A DNA stretch of 64,000 nucleotides from Saccoglossus kowalevskii (Eukaryota > Hemichordata > Enteropneusta > Harrimaniidae). Of the stretch, positions 37,811 to 50,334 are shown one piece after another. A program made the position numbers and the translations under genes. The stretch covers positions 556,974 through 620,973 of the forward strand of contig NW_003111970.1 of assembly GCF_000003605.2 (NCBI RefSeq), written 5' to 3'. The notes below the pieces were generated by a model. That model worked only from the letters and a program-made list of their open reading frames with translations, was not told the origin of the DNA and ran no database searches. Position 1 is the first letter of the stretch, and the number at the start of each line of letters is the position of its first letter.

Positions 37811-40380
37811 GTTAGCCTTAACTTACTACTATATTTCCACAATTTATGTACCATTTTTTTAGAGTGTTGTGATACTCAATTTAGTATCCTTACGAAGCAC
37901 ATAATCGTATACGTTTGATTACTAACAGTCTTTGAAATAATAGCAGTACCGATATCTCAACGCGTATGTGCTCTAGCGTAGGGCCACATGACAGTGTAAT
38001 CATCTGACGTTTAAAATGAAGAGTGTGACTATTTAAAATAAATAAATTCTTTCATAACCGAGATGATATTCAGTTTATTATTATTCCTCAGTGAGTAGAA
38101 TGAAAAACGATGGTGTAATCAGCTTAATGTAACATGGTTAAAAAGAACCTCATTTAATCTAATGTATGTAATTTACACGGACTAGATCTGTGATATTAAT
38201 CACATGATTTATTGCAACTATTAATTAAATATCTTTGTCAGATTACAATCTATCAGCATCAGTTTGTGTGACAGAAACACGAGACTAAATGACTTTAAAG
38301 AATGCCATCAATGCACTTCAAAATTTCTTTATGGTCATTGCGACGCATACGATTGTGCATTATAACTGATGGCATAGAATGTCTACTGCTTTGTTTGTCC
38401 TTATTGATATTAATAATGGATTTGCCCATCCATATATGGAATTACTGTAAAAAAAAACATTTCACTAAATATTGATAAATTGAATTCATTAGGTGATAGG
38501 ACAATTTGAATAATCTAAAAACTATTCAATTAAGCAAACAATTTTATTCCCGGGATATGGACATACAATTTATTTTTAGAATGTCAGATAATTTTTAAAT
38601 TTACAAATACCTATTACACTGTGTTTTTTTTTTATGAGAACAATATCTGATTTATTTATATATTAAACTTAACAATATGTATTAATGTACACCATATGTG
38701 AAAGTGTAATTTACTTCCAATTGCATTGTGAAAATTATGTTTTGATTTGTCCATTCGATTTTTTTTTATTTTAACATTTTTACAAGTTTTATTATACAAT
38801 AGGAAGCGTGTACTTGCAAACACGTCAGCAGATTTAGAGAACGAATCTGAGCCTCAGAATTTTTTTTATTTGTCTTTATTTGTCTATTCCAAGTATCGAT
38901 TTTATAATTTTTGAATAAATTACCGATTTCTGCCATTGAGAGCGTGATTTCTTTCATTCTAGAACAGTTATTCAATACAATTCAATGGCAATTATGGAAA
39001 TGATGAATTATATTATTTGAATTCGTGAAAACTAGGAAATACTAATTTACATCACAAATATGATTATGTCAAGCTAATGATTTTGTCATGATTGTTAAAT
39101 TTTCAGGCAAAAGCATGCCCATTTAACAAATCAGCACATTTAACTACGTTTGGGGTAAACATGGTTAAAAAGGTTTATACCATTATTTACTGGAAGCTGG
39201 GATATTCAGACTTCCACGGGAAACACTCGTTAGTTAATCATTTTTAATATGTTGAGATCTTCTTGAGCGTGTCCCGTTCAGTTATATTGAACTATTATTA
39301 ACAGCAACTGGGGGTATATGACAAGTATTCATTGAAGTGTGATAATTTGATTGCCCGTGGTAATTTATCTTATTTTCAAGTGTTTATTGACAAGAATAGT
39401 TTGGATGTCATATAGTCATCTGCCCAATTGACTGTCGACCTTGTTGGGCATTCATTTGCACATGCATTTGAATTGTGCGTTTCATTTATATTGTGTTTAG
39501 ATTGGACGCTATCTTGGCATCTTCTCGCACCGCGAAAATGAAGTATTGTTATGGTTTTCCGTATCTGCATTGACAATTATTATTCAGACTGTCGTGCGAT
39601 TTGATTATGCCGATACTTTCCGTTCTTCGACTTTCAAAATTTCGATGCAAAACATGTTCACAGCTCGGGATGTTGTAAAGAATTCATAAATGTATTTGAT
39701 TTATAAATCAATATTACCGGTAACATCCAATATTAATATATTAATGATGTAGTTCAATATCATTCAGTCAAAAAGTGGGCGGTCGTAGTTGCTATTTCAC
39801 TTAGAGGACTGCGCGTGCATTATGTGCGTCGGCAATGTAGAGCTTCGGAGCTGATCATTAAATATTTAAATCTGAAAGAAAGTTGATGATCATTATATAA
39901 AAATTATTATAAACACAAACTAAGATACAGCTTTATGCCATTCACTTATTGTGATTTAGTCAATTCCACGTGACCGGCTCTCGTCCAATCAGCAAGACAC
40001 TCCAGAATATGAGAGGTGACAGGGTTTTATTAGATCGAGTTTCATGGTCCGTTGTCATAAATACAAATAGTTTGTTGAATGCTTTGTCATGTAATTCACA
40101 AATATAACACGACATCGAAAGAATCAATCGAATGCGGTTATTTATAATAATATTTATAATAAGACATGGAGAAGAAGTTATATATTTTTCTTCCTTACTA
40201 TTGCCTAGACTATAACCGCTTCATTGATTAAAACAAATCTGAAGAAATTCACTCTGACACAAAACTGGTGACATAAGTTGCACAGCAATTATTTCCAAAA
40301 ATCAAAAGGAAACTTCATAGTCCAACATGTACAGTTCTATGAGGCTGTATATACCCTTATTATTAACCTTGAGTTCTCGC
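37811..40380. other. Intergenic, no gene recognised
   Basis: AT-rich, many homopolymer A and T runs, only short frames. Nothing I can name. Two CCAAT-type strings lie near 39985, without gene context. Confidence 0.5.
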
Positions 40381-40437
40381 CTTCAAACTGTTCCAAATAG
40401 TGTAACACACACTCGCCGTAGAGAGGGCCGCTTTTAA
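40381..40437 (+). repeat. Short dispersed repeat F, copy 1
   Basis: tgtaacacacactcgccg and tagagagggccg match 45410-45462 with few changes over about 55 bases. The two copies lie on either side of the Gypsy-like fossil, but the match does not extend into long terminal repeats. Confidence 0.6.
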
Positions 40438-41639
40438 CAACTTTTGCTTATTGACTTACAATACAACCGGATTTATCCGATCACAATGCACCTACTTAAA
40501 TAGACGTGGAATAGAGAGTCGTCGACCCTAGCCCTTTGAGAAACTATCAAAACTGCTATGTCGTACACCGCCACTAACCAACATACCTACCTACACACCG
40601 AAGAATACGTGCGAGAATATAATTGGGAAATAAAATGTATTTCGACATGGTAATATGCGTTCTACCTCCTCTCCTTCCTCTTGTCAAATCTTTACTGACC
40701 TTGCTATGGTGTGTGTAGTACATGTTTTCAACACCGTCATCTGTTAGTAAATAGCGATATTACCGGAGATAACACTCCGATGAACATTTTACCTTTTCCG
40801 ATATTGAGGGATTATTAGATTTAAAAAAAATAATTACAAAAAGCAGCTTTTTGTCATAAAATAGTGATATATATCAAGAAAAAATCCTTATAGACTTATT
40901 GGATATAAAAACAGATAATTATTGTAACAAACACCAATTACATACGAATTTTAAAAACAACAACAATTCAATATATTTCACTCTATTTTTTCATTTTATA
41001 CATCCTTAATTGTGGTGATGCAAATCGGGTGTTGAATAACATTAAAAAAATAAAGAGTGTGTTATCTTCAACAATACTCCTATGAACTATCACAAGTTTT
41101 GCATTAACTTGCATGAACCCTATATTCACTGTAGCTTATGCATGAATTCCTGTTTCTATCTATATATGCATATATCATTTGTATTTTACTATATCGGTGT
41201 ATCGTAGCATTTTGATTTAACCCTGTGCTACACGAATTGTGTAACTTGCAAGATAAGAACCCACACACGCGGTGGTAACAATTTTATTTGGTATTTGCGG
41301 TTAATAATTGACCCGATCCCGTGTCGTTGTGACATTAGAAGTGAGATGGTGTACGACTGGGAAACAATCATGGGCTAACAATATAATTATATACATTCTA
41401 AACACGATACACTTTCACTATCTCTTAAAAATGGAATTGTCCAATAACTCTTCTCTGGTATCAGTCAGTGCGATTAGGATTTCCCCAGTGCTAGTAAATA
41501 CAGTTTATAAAATGACTAAAATGTCTGCAATTGGTAAACATGAAAATATAAATACAACAACAGATTTAAAAATTCAAGGGCGATAAATTGATTTAGCTGG
41601 AGATAGGTTGTAAACATGTGTGGCAGCTCGATATATATA
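40438..41639. other. Intergenic, no gene recognised
   Basis: AT-rich. A 92-codon frame (41308-41586) has no recognisable domain and lies just upstream of the gag-like remnant. It could belong to the same decayed element but I cannot show it. Confidence 0.4.
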
Positions 41640-44600
41640 CGTCAGTACTTGAGGAAGAAAGAGCCGAACGAGCAGAGAGAAGAGAAAATGAGCGAACAAA
41701 TCTCGAGAACAAGAGGGTTGAAGAAGCATTAGGCTAAAGGGTAGAGGAAGCCATTAAACTTAAGCAAGAACTTAAAAGAGAAAAAAACCGAACAAGTCAT
41801 TAAACTTGACAGGTTGAATTACACGCTGAAAAAGAGCACACCAAAGAGCGAGCTCAATTTGATTCTAAAGTAAGTTAGAACTAAAAAATAATGCGGAATC
41901 GTCCCCTTTTGCAGCCAATATTTAGTCACCTCCCAATTATAAAGATGATGACAACATGGACATTTAGATAAATCGACTCGAACACACACACAATACAACC
42001 ACTCGGAGACTACTCTCGGTGATATTGTTGCAATGATAGTAAATACGTGGACAATGTGTTTATTTTCCATTCATGTATTTATTAGTATTATCTCATAGAA
42101 TTACCCAAGCGTGATGCCAAATTTGCATGATAATAGTATATAATTTTGTAACAATGTTACCAGTAGAAAGAACATACGCATTACACAATGATTTATAAGA
42201 ATAGTTTGACTTAAAAGGTAAACAATTTGCCGTTCAAAATTGAAATTATCCCTTTTAAAACATAAAACTCTTTCTTTTAGGACGTTTTATAATTTGAATT
42301 TAAAGCACATGAATAATGAAATCTTAGGTGAGAGTCTAATCCTCGCTGAAAATGTGTTTATGTACAGTGAGAATTTCAGAAGGCCACGACTATATAGTAA
42401 ATTATTGGTATTATTAATAGAGAAATTGAAGAATGCCCTGTAGTGTGGTAGAACTTACAATAGGTAAAATATGAAAAATATCAATCATTATATGACTGTG
42501 TACCTCAAGCATTATCGGACAAAAGTAGATTTAATACACCAATGTCTGATGATATAATAGAAGATAATATTTGGTAATAACTATAAGTAACTGTTAAAAA
42601 TAGCTAGACGTTTCGAGCAATGGCTCTTTGTCGATAACATAGAAGAAATGTAATGTCTGATGATGTAGTCTTCACATGATTAGTTTGCACCTGACGAAGC
42701 CCTGACTTATTTGATGTACATGGTATCTTGAAGGAAAACACAACAATAAACATTACAGTAACCATCACAGTATAGGCTCTAAATAGATTTACAAAAACAA
42801 ACAATTGAAACTAATTAGCAAGTTGTTGGCTTTCTAATGGGCGAAAAGTGATTCAGAAGTACAAAGTGAAGTACAAAGTGAAGCACAAAGTGCAGTACAA
42901 AGTGAAGTACAAAGTGAAGTACAAAGTGAAGTACAAAGTGAAATACAAAGTGAAGTACAAAGTGAAGTACAAAGTGAAGCACAAAGTGAAGTACAAAGTG
43001 AAGCACAAAGTGAAGTACAAAGTGAAGTACAAAGTGAAGTACAAAGTGAAGTACAAAGTGAAGCACAAAGTGCAGTACAAAGTGAAGTACAAAGTGAAGT
43101 ACAAAGTGAAGCACAAAGTGCAGTACAAAGTAAAGTACAAAGTGAAGTACAAAGTGAAGCACAAAGTGAAGTACAAAGTGAAGTACAAAGTGAAGTACAA
43201 AGTGAAGCACAAAGTGAAGTACAAAGTGAAGCACAAAGTGAAGCACAAAGTGCAGTACAAAGTGAAGTACAAAGTGAAGTACAAAGTGCAGTACAAAGTG
43301 AAGTACAAAGTGACGCAAAAAGTGCAGTACAAAGTGAAGTACAAAGTGAAGCACAAAGTGAAGTACAAACAAAGTGAAGTACAAAGTGAAGCACAAAGTG
43401 AATTACAAAGGGAAGTACAAAGTGAAGTACAAAGTGAAGTACAAAGTGCAGTACAAAGTGCAGTACAAAGTGAAGTACAAAGTGAAGCACAAAGTGAAGT
43501 ACAAACAAAGTGAAGTACAAAGTGAAGTACAAAGTGAAGTACAAAGTGAAGCAAAAAGTGCAGTACAAAGTGAAGTACAAAGTGAAGCACAAAGTGAAGC
43601 ACAAAGTGAAGTACAAAGTGAAGTACAAAGTGAAGTACAAAGTGAAGCACAAAGTGAAATACAAAGTGAAGTGCAAAGTGAAGCACAAAGTGAAGTACAA
43701 AGTGAAGTACAAAGTGAAGTACAAAGTGAAGCACAAAGTGAAGCACAAAGCGAAGCACAAAGTGAAGCACAAAGCGAAGTACAAAGTGAAGCACAAAGTG
43801 AAGCACAAAATGAAGCACAAAGTGAAGCACAAAAGGCATAAGGCAAATTGCAAAATTGTTTTTTTAAGAACATTTAGCCCTGAAACAGGGCACCTTTTCA
43901 TGCACACGTAGGCGCTATCGCAGCTTTGTGAAAAGTGATTCCATTGTAGTGTTTAACTTTTGTCTGTGTGACTGTGTTCACCAGTGGAGACGAACGGCGT
44001 GATACATTTAAACGTGTATGGTTAGTTGTCGTAGAATTTAAAAAAAATATATATTCTAGCAATTTATCAAATACAAGAATATGATTTGCTCCCAAATGAT
44101 TCACCATAAAAATTAATAAATTGAAAAAGTACGTGGGAAAAAATAACTAAAATATATATATTCAATTACAACCACACACGGTGAACTGGATTTTTCAAAT
44201 TCAGTATATAAACGCCCAAAATACGCTGTTCTCCCTATACAATTTGGATGCTAAATCGTTACTGCACAAACAGCGGTGGGTGGTGGCCTTGCCTTTGAAT
44301 AAGGTAGGTCAAGAGATCATCAGTTTGCCGTTTTCATTCTATTTCACGATTTAAGTCGACCGAACATTGTAAATACGACTAGAGTGTTCACTTTTATTCG
44401 AGTTTACATGCAATCTGCTAATATATTTATTTACTTTCTGTGCATATATATTTCATTCGTATTGACTTTCTACTTTCGTGATCAGACCACGATTAGTAAA
44501 ACCCCAAAGAATTGTTTGTACAATTGGCTGATGTTAATTACTTGACGGTACTGAATCTCGCTAAAGGATTCTGGCAAATACCTTTGGCCACTGAGGCAGA

Positions 44601-44725
44601 GGCTAAAACTGCATTTCCTATCCCTCTGGATCTTTTTCAAAATTGTTTGGCGAATATCTGTACCATGAATTTTGGAGTGAGACAACCAACCTTTCCTCTA
44701 ATTGAAAACTGTCAAATTTGCTAAT
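41640..44725 (+). mobile_element. Ty3/Gypsy-like retrotransposon fossil, broken
   Basis: Two remnants on the + strand. About 41640-41880 reads as a very charged Glu/Arg/Lys coiled coil (…EERAERAERRENER…), the style of many invertebrate Gypsy gag regions. About 44512-44720 contains AKGFWQIPL followed by an E..KTAF-type segment, which is the conserved reverse-transcriptase stretch of Ty3/Gypsy pol. Most of the element is missing and many breaks are evident, so it is old. A 12-bp minisatellite (42856-43836) occupies the space between. No LTR pair was found, so the outer limits are approximate, and whether the two remnants come from one insertion is inferred from order and orientation. Confidence 0.65.
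42856..43836. repeat. 12-bp minisatellite, about 80 copies
   Basis: Unit gtacaaagtgaa with variants gcacaaagtgaa, gtacaaagtgca and rarer aaa/gcaaaaagtg forms. Two identical 4-base expansions (gtacaaacaaagtgaa, near 43368 and 43502) and a repeated variant order (near 43314 and 43549) show higher-order duplication inside the array. The unit has no stop in five of six frames, so long periodic frames (KYKV/EVQS forward; TSLC/LHFV/YFTL reverse) cross it. They have no independent support and are treated as artefacts of the repeat. Confidence 0.97.
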
Positions 44726-45409
44726 AGTCGAATTATGCGTATATACAATCATAGTCAAGTAAATAATCCGTATAAAAAAGTAGCCAGAATCTAGGGGCAG
44801 AGTATTTAATATGAAATTATATTTGGTTTCTCGACTATTTAGCCTGTTTCCAAAGGTGCGCTCTCTTCTTCCTTTCCTGGTCTTGCATCTTGCAACTTCC
44901 TAAAACATATTTTATTTCAAATCTACATCCTCGTAATACAACTGCTTTTCAATTTCTGTAGATTTTTTATGTAAAATGTACAAATGAGGATTACAAGGGA
45001 ATAATATACAGACCAGTTCAAAACAGCTGAAAATGCCATGTTAAAATAAATTATATAAACGTTCATTATACACAAAGATAGGTAACAAATGTACACATAA
45101 AATCAAGCATTAAACAAAAACGTAATCAACATAGATCAAAATTATAGTAAGTTAAATTGTGAAGAATTCTCTCACATCCAAAAACGTCATAACAATAAAA
45201 CCAAACTCTATACTGGGATATCTGGCATGCCGCTTGCATGTGTAAGTAATTGTTATGCAAACGCGTGTTTTTAGTCTACCTACATTCACCTTCGTGACTC
45301 ACGTAAGCGTAGACTGGCGGCAACACAGTAAGCGTGGTCAACGGAATAATGGCATCGCGATGCCGTCTCAACCGTACGCAAACACACGGAGTGACGTAGA
45401 CATTCCGCC
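44726..45409. other. Intergenic, no gene recognised
   Basis: AT-rich sequence after the Gypsy-like remnant, with no further pol domain recognisable. Confidence 0.45.
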
Positions 45410-45462
45410 CTCAAACACTTCAAAGTAGTGTAACACAAACTCGACGTAGAGGGCCGTTTATG
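45410..45462 (+). repeat. Short dispersed repeat F, copy 2
   Basis: Partner of 40381-40437: caaacacttcaaagtagtgt followed by aacacaaactcgacgtagag. Same orientation. Confidence 0.6.
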
Positions 45463-48400
45463 AATCACCCTGCTTAACAGTTGAAAATACAGCTTTCCTA
45501 TACTCTTTCTATGGGGCAAACATATTAAGAGTGCCCTCTATTATTAAGATGCTCTATAGAAGTGTGACTTGCCGTGTCTGAAGATATTACGCCACACATT
45601 ACAATAGTATAAATGCGCGGCGTTCCTTCCATTGGGTTTCTGTTGAGAGGTCTGTTTATCTCCTCGTCCTGATAGACAACCACAAAAACGATGTCGACTG
45701 TTGATCTTGACGACCCGGGAACCATGAGAGGGCGACGCAAACGCAATCCTGGTATAATTTCTTCATAAGGCTGGTTGATACAGGAGACGTCATAAACTAG
45801 GTGGATAATACATAGGCCACAGTCAGTTGGCGTACACGTGATAATACAATAAATTATACCAAATTGCCGATATTTACTATAAGAGACAAGTTGAGATACG
45901 CGTTTTTCAGATTTCTTCAAATCAGGGAAAAATACAAAACTTTCACAGCCAAATTATTCGTTTGGACAACATTAGGTCAAACGCTAACACAATTCAGCCA
46001 AATTCGTCGTTCTTGTGTGGGAAAATTCCCTTCATACGAATACCTAATTATACGAAGAACATAGAACACTTTTCCGGGGTATCCCGTGGATAACGAAATT
46101 GTTATTCCAACTGAGTGGCCAATCAGCGACGGCCTTACAGTTTGTTGACAATTTCCGTTTCAAATATCCATGCGAGAAAGTGTTGTTATCTAGTCAGAAA
46201 TGTTCATATCGATTTGTTTTTCCCGGCGTACAGTTCGAGCATAATTAGATCAGTACTGATGATTAGACCGACCCAGTCGTGACAGTTTTGTTATATGATA
46301 ATTCCTTAAAAATACGAGTTTGTAGAATATCCCGCGTTGACTTGACCTAGGACATAGCATTCTTTGTGCATGCGCACGTCTACTTTCCAATTTTGGAAGT
46401 GTTCTACCACATAACTACATATTATGAATTATTAATAGCAATAAATACTCCTCAGAATACTCCTAGTCGTGGTAATTTCGCGTCGGACCACGATTTAAGA
46501 AAGAAAAGAGATTATAAAATTGCCACGGATGGGCCGGTCTAACTGATGATGTTCAGCCTGTATATATTTGACCTCATTTGAATTTAATGATTTGATTGGG
46601 CGCGCCATGTAGCTGCATCCACCAATCAGCGTCCCTGTAACAACAACTCTAAACTATTTGAAATTAAAATCAATAGATATTGCCGTCTTTTACACGTTAT
46701 AGCTTAACTGATACTGACAAGCGACAAGCAAGCGTCATTATGTCATTATTTTGTCGACATTGAATACAGATTTATAGTGGTAATTCTGTCAAGGTAGAAT
46801 GGTCTGACGACGGCCGAAAAATGAATCTTGACTGGCGAAGATGCATGTTATAAAGCTTTTACGGACCGGTAAATTCTAATGCTTTCGCTGCCAGCTATAT
46901 AATATTATGTATCATTTCATTTAGCTGGTTCAGAACCGGAAATGCTCACAGATAGTTATATCGTAACTCATAGTATCCCGGAAATGCAATTTTACGTATT
47001 TTCCTCGTTATCTTTTTTGTAGTTACTAATTGACTTACATATGCATAAGTGAATGCAGGGATATATTTGACTCAAAAGAACTACTAATAATCTACTACTT
47101 TAGAAAACGGCAAACTTCCTCAGTGCCCTCGCATAATAGATTAATACATTTTTTCATATCTCACAACATTCCCATTATAATATTATTGATATTGCCAATT
47201 TCTCCTCACTGAGATTAGTCCTACTGTGTCAGTAAAACAAATCAATTCTCTGTAGTTGCGATGTATTACGCCATCTAGTGTCAACTTTCTGTTTTCTATT
47301 TAACACCAATTCCAATTCAGAAACTTCTGTGCGACAGCGCCCTCTGAGGTTCAGTGGCGTAGTTGTGCTACAAAATGCCCTCAATATTGAGTATAAACGG
47401 GCTGTGAAGTAGACGACAAACGTCCACTTTGCTTGGCGTCATTTCGCATATAGGGGGCGCTAGGTGTTGACGAATGAAGAAGATGTCACAGCCATATCGT
47501 TATTGTATACACGAACATGCACCTATTCTATTCTGGTGTCCACAAACGTTCGATAGCCGTCAAAAATTCAAATATATTTAGTTTTTACTATCTATAATTA
47601 AATGCATGTATTTGACCTTTTGAAAAGATATAAATGATATTTAACATACACCAAGTCCGCGAGGTTTTGCCTCGCACATAACTTCTGTCAATATATGGCG
47701 TCGTGATACCCCGTGCATACACACACAACTAAATTGCATGTCTGCTGAAGGTTTTAGTGGTTGGGTTAGGTTAATTTTGTATTTACATACATAGCACGAT
47801 GTTTGAGAAAGTCGGGGCTTACAACTAACAATCCGAGTTCCTTCAGCCCATACGCAAAGCTTTCATACATCCCGAAGTTTACAGGTAATCCAACGTAATA
47901 CATTTGGCTTACCGACAACTAAACCGGTAAGCCACTTATTATAACTATTAATTCATAGACACGGGCCATCTAATGTACTGGAACATGCAGACCCTAACTT
48001 CACCATCTTTGTCACGGCTCATATCGGCATAGAAAATATATTTACCGCCGATCATTCTTCCCAGTGTTATCGCTATCGTCAACACGAGACTCCAGCTTGA
48101 CTTTTATACGATTTTACTTTTGTACACTTCGTTTTAATATACATATGACCTTTGCACTGACATCGATAGCGAATCGCATTCGACCGTCAGTGAAATCATA
48201 GCATACAACTGAATAAAAATATTACACCATATTTATAAGACAGTCAATAATTCGACATTGTTGATATTCCAACGTCTAAATTTGAAAAAAAAGACGTTCA
48301 ATACCTTTCTTACCTTTACAATTACAATGATGATTGTTTATATGTACTGGACGACGTTTCCAAATTAATAAGAGGGTCGGTGTTTGCATTAAGAATTATT

Positions 48401-48730
48401 GAAGTTCAGTAAAGTGTTGCTTTTGTCAACAATTTTGATGGAAATTTAAAAATAATCAAGTTTGGTAGAATATTGCGCCGGTACCATTCTCTACGATGGT
48501 GACATCCAGAAAACACTATGTTACGATGCATTCGTGCATCGGTAAACCCCCCCCCCCAAAAAAAAATACACACTTTTGTAGAACGTGTTTGCGTAGTCTC
48601 CATGGCAGAGAAAGATAACTATAACGATTCATGGAGGATCAACACCCGAGTCGACTTATGGTGCCGTTTTTTTACTGATGGGATGTTCTTCTTTCATACA
48701 TTTGAGTAATTGGTGTGTCTTTTAAAGCGA
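45463..48730. other. Intergenic, no gene recognised
   Basis: A 131-codon minus-strand frame (45525-45920) lacks an ATG near its start and has no recognisable domain. Two ccaatcagcg strings (near 46120 and 46620) and the motif cluster at 47268-47465 are the only regulatory-looking items. A C-run followed by an A-run lies near 48547-48566. Confidence 0.45.
47268..47465. promoter_or_regulatory. Cluster of three CTCF-like motifs
   Basis: Within 200 bases: cgccatctagtgtc near 47269 (reverse complement gacactagatggcg), gacagcgccctctgagg at 47333-47349 (reverse complement cctcagagggcgctgtc), and atatagggggcgctagg at 47448-47464 on the + strand. All three resemble the bilaterian CTCF core (ccas.agrkggcgc). 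The first two point left and the third points right. Similar single strings occur near 1960 and 25025, and 'gtctatctagtgtc' near 16487 sits inside a repeat, so chance or repeat origin is possible. Confidence 0.35.
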
Positions 48731-48840
48731 GGGAGTCGTCGCCTGCGCATGCGTCAGATGGCCATAGCGTGTCATTGTTTACAAACAAACGTCTACCCAT
48801 GAGCCTTTGCGTTTTTAGCGTGTGTTGTTATCATCGCCTG
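48731..48840 (+). repeat. Dispersed repeat D, copy 1
   Basis: About 110 bases, GC- and CpG-rich in an AT-rich setting, matching 55519-55627. Shared strings include gagtcgtc.cctgcgca, acaaacaaacgtctacccat / caaacaagcgtctacccat, and gagcctttgcgtttttag. Only a handful of differences, so both copies are either young or constrained. No coding frame is shared with a clear product. Confidence 0.85.
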
Positions 48841-49868
48841 GAACTCAATTCTCGCGCGTGCGCATGGAACGACCCTCCTGCTTTAAACATCGCTCAATGC
48901 TAACGGGACAATTTTCTTAGAAGTTATTTTGATTTGAATTTTGCATGACGAGCACCGACACTCCGATCCGGGAAACTGACTCGAATCAAAACAAAAATGA
49001 CGCGTGTCACATAAGAATATCGTGGGCGTTTTATTGACACCTGACGCATTAGTATTCCTCCAATCACTACTACATCTGCTTTCTGAATATCCTAAGTGAA
49101 ATTGTGAAGGAGTTAAGTTGGAATCTCTTGTAGGCGATAGCTAATGGGTACGTCATTAGTCATTTACAGCGCGGTGGTCGTCGTGCAGCGTGTATTCGAA
49201 TTTCATGTAAATAAACAATGTATTTTACACGCGTTGTATACGTCGCTATGAGTATACCGAATAGGACGCGGTTCGACGACTGCCACCCTTTACAATATCG
49301 TCTCAAAGTTCTTTTATTAGTCGCATGACAGATCAAAACAGCTCTGTGGATAGTCCTTGGCATCTGAAGTCATGTTTTATGGTGTTGTACTAGTAGTGAT
49401 AGCCATCTATGACTTAGAATACTTACGCTATACCCATAAACATAACCTCCCTAATTACTTAGGCTAAAACCAATCACACATTAGGATTACCCACCGCAAG
49501 CAAAACCGTGGCTGGCTGAATAAATCACCTGACGGAAAATGAACAACAACAAACGTTATTGCAATATTTATAAAGATGACGGAAAGAATTAACAGTAAAT
49601 ACCCCAACGTATAATTTCCGTAGCTAACAACTCTCAATCAGTCATCCGCCCATTGTATTACATGTAATTTAAATATTTCCTAATACTATTTGTAATAAAT
49701 AAAAAATATGTCCAAAATTATACGATGGATGAAATGTATGTAAAGTACAACACCACTTGCCGGGGATGAAATATACATTACAATACGCCTCATAATACCT
49801 TGATTAGACTTAATTTAGATAGATTTAATTACGGGTAACGCATCTCGTGTTTTTAGCTCAAACGTATC
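48841..49868. other. Intergenic, no gene recognised
   Basis: Mixed composition, somewhat GC-richer near 48840-49030 beside repeat D. No supportable gene. Confidence 0.45.
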
Positions 49869-50334
49869 TTAAAGGGGAACTAAATAGAGCCTAATTTGGT
49901 GTTTGTATTTATTAAGTTGTACATATTGATTATAAGTTTGAAAACAAAATTTAAAAAACTGATTATCTTCAAAGTGATTATGATTTAAATATGAGAACCC
50001 ATACAACTGTGAAGGACTTCCGTTTGCGCAATCTTGCCAAAAAAAAAAGAACGCCCGCATAAGGTATAAACAGGAAAGGTAACAAAGCATGATGACGAAA
50101 TCGTATCTGATTATATATAACCATCTTAGAGAGTCATAGTTGGCTGGATTGAAAAGATGATTTTGTTTTGGGGTTAAACATTGTAACCATCTTGCCAACA
50201 ACGAAAAAAATATCGAAAAAAAAATATATTCGTTCACCACGCCGGGCTTGGGAAAATAATACTTCTTTTTAAAAAATGCGTCATTGATTTCCACGACACT
50301 TTTACAATGAAGAAACAAACATGTTCCTAAAAAA
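49869..50334 (+). mobile_element. Possible TTAA-type MITE
   Basis: Starts ttaaaggggaactaaa. About 460 bases later it has tgttcctaaaaaa, an imperfect reverse complement of that start (aggaaca / ggggaac core). TTAA ends with a short GGGGAAC-type terminus are the style of piggyBac-derived non-autonomous elements. The interior has no gene: the 149-codon minus-strand frame reads as Phe/Tyr-rich noise. The right terminus is degenerate, so limits and class are tentative. Confidence 0.35.

Noticed and set aside
42815-43911. Several overlapping long open frames (up to 357 codons) on both strands
   Set aside because: They follow the 12-bp minisatellite, whose unit lacks stops in five frames. The peptides are pure repeats and have no flanking domain or splice support.
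40381-45462. Repeat F copies as the two LTRs of the Gypsy-like fossil
   Set aside because: Similarity covers only about 55 bases, without TG...CA ends or a target duplication; left as a possibility only.
45525-45920. 131-codon minus-strand ORF
   Set aside because: No ATG near its start, no domain, no convincing splice sites.
49869-50318. 149-codon minus-strand ORF rich in Phe and Tyr
   Set aside because: Coincides with the possible MITE and reads as translated A-rich sequence.
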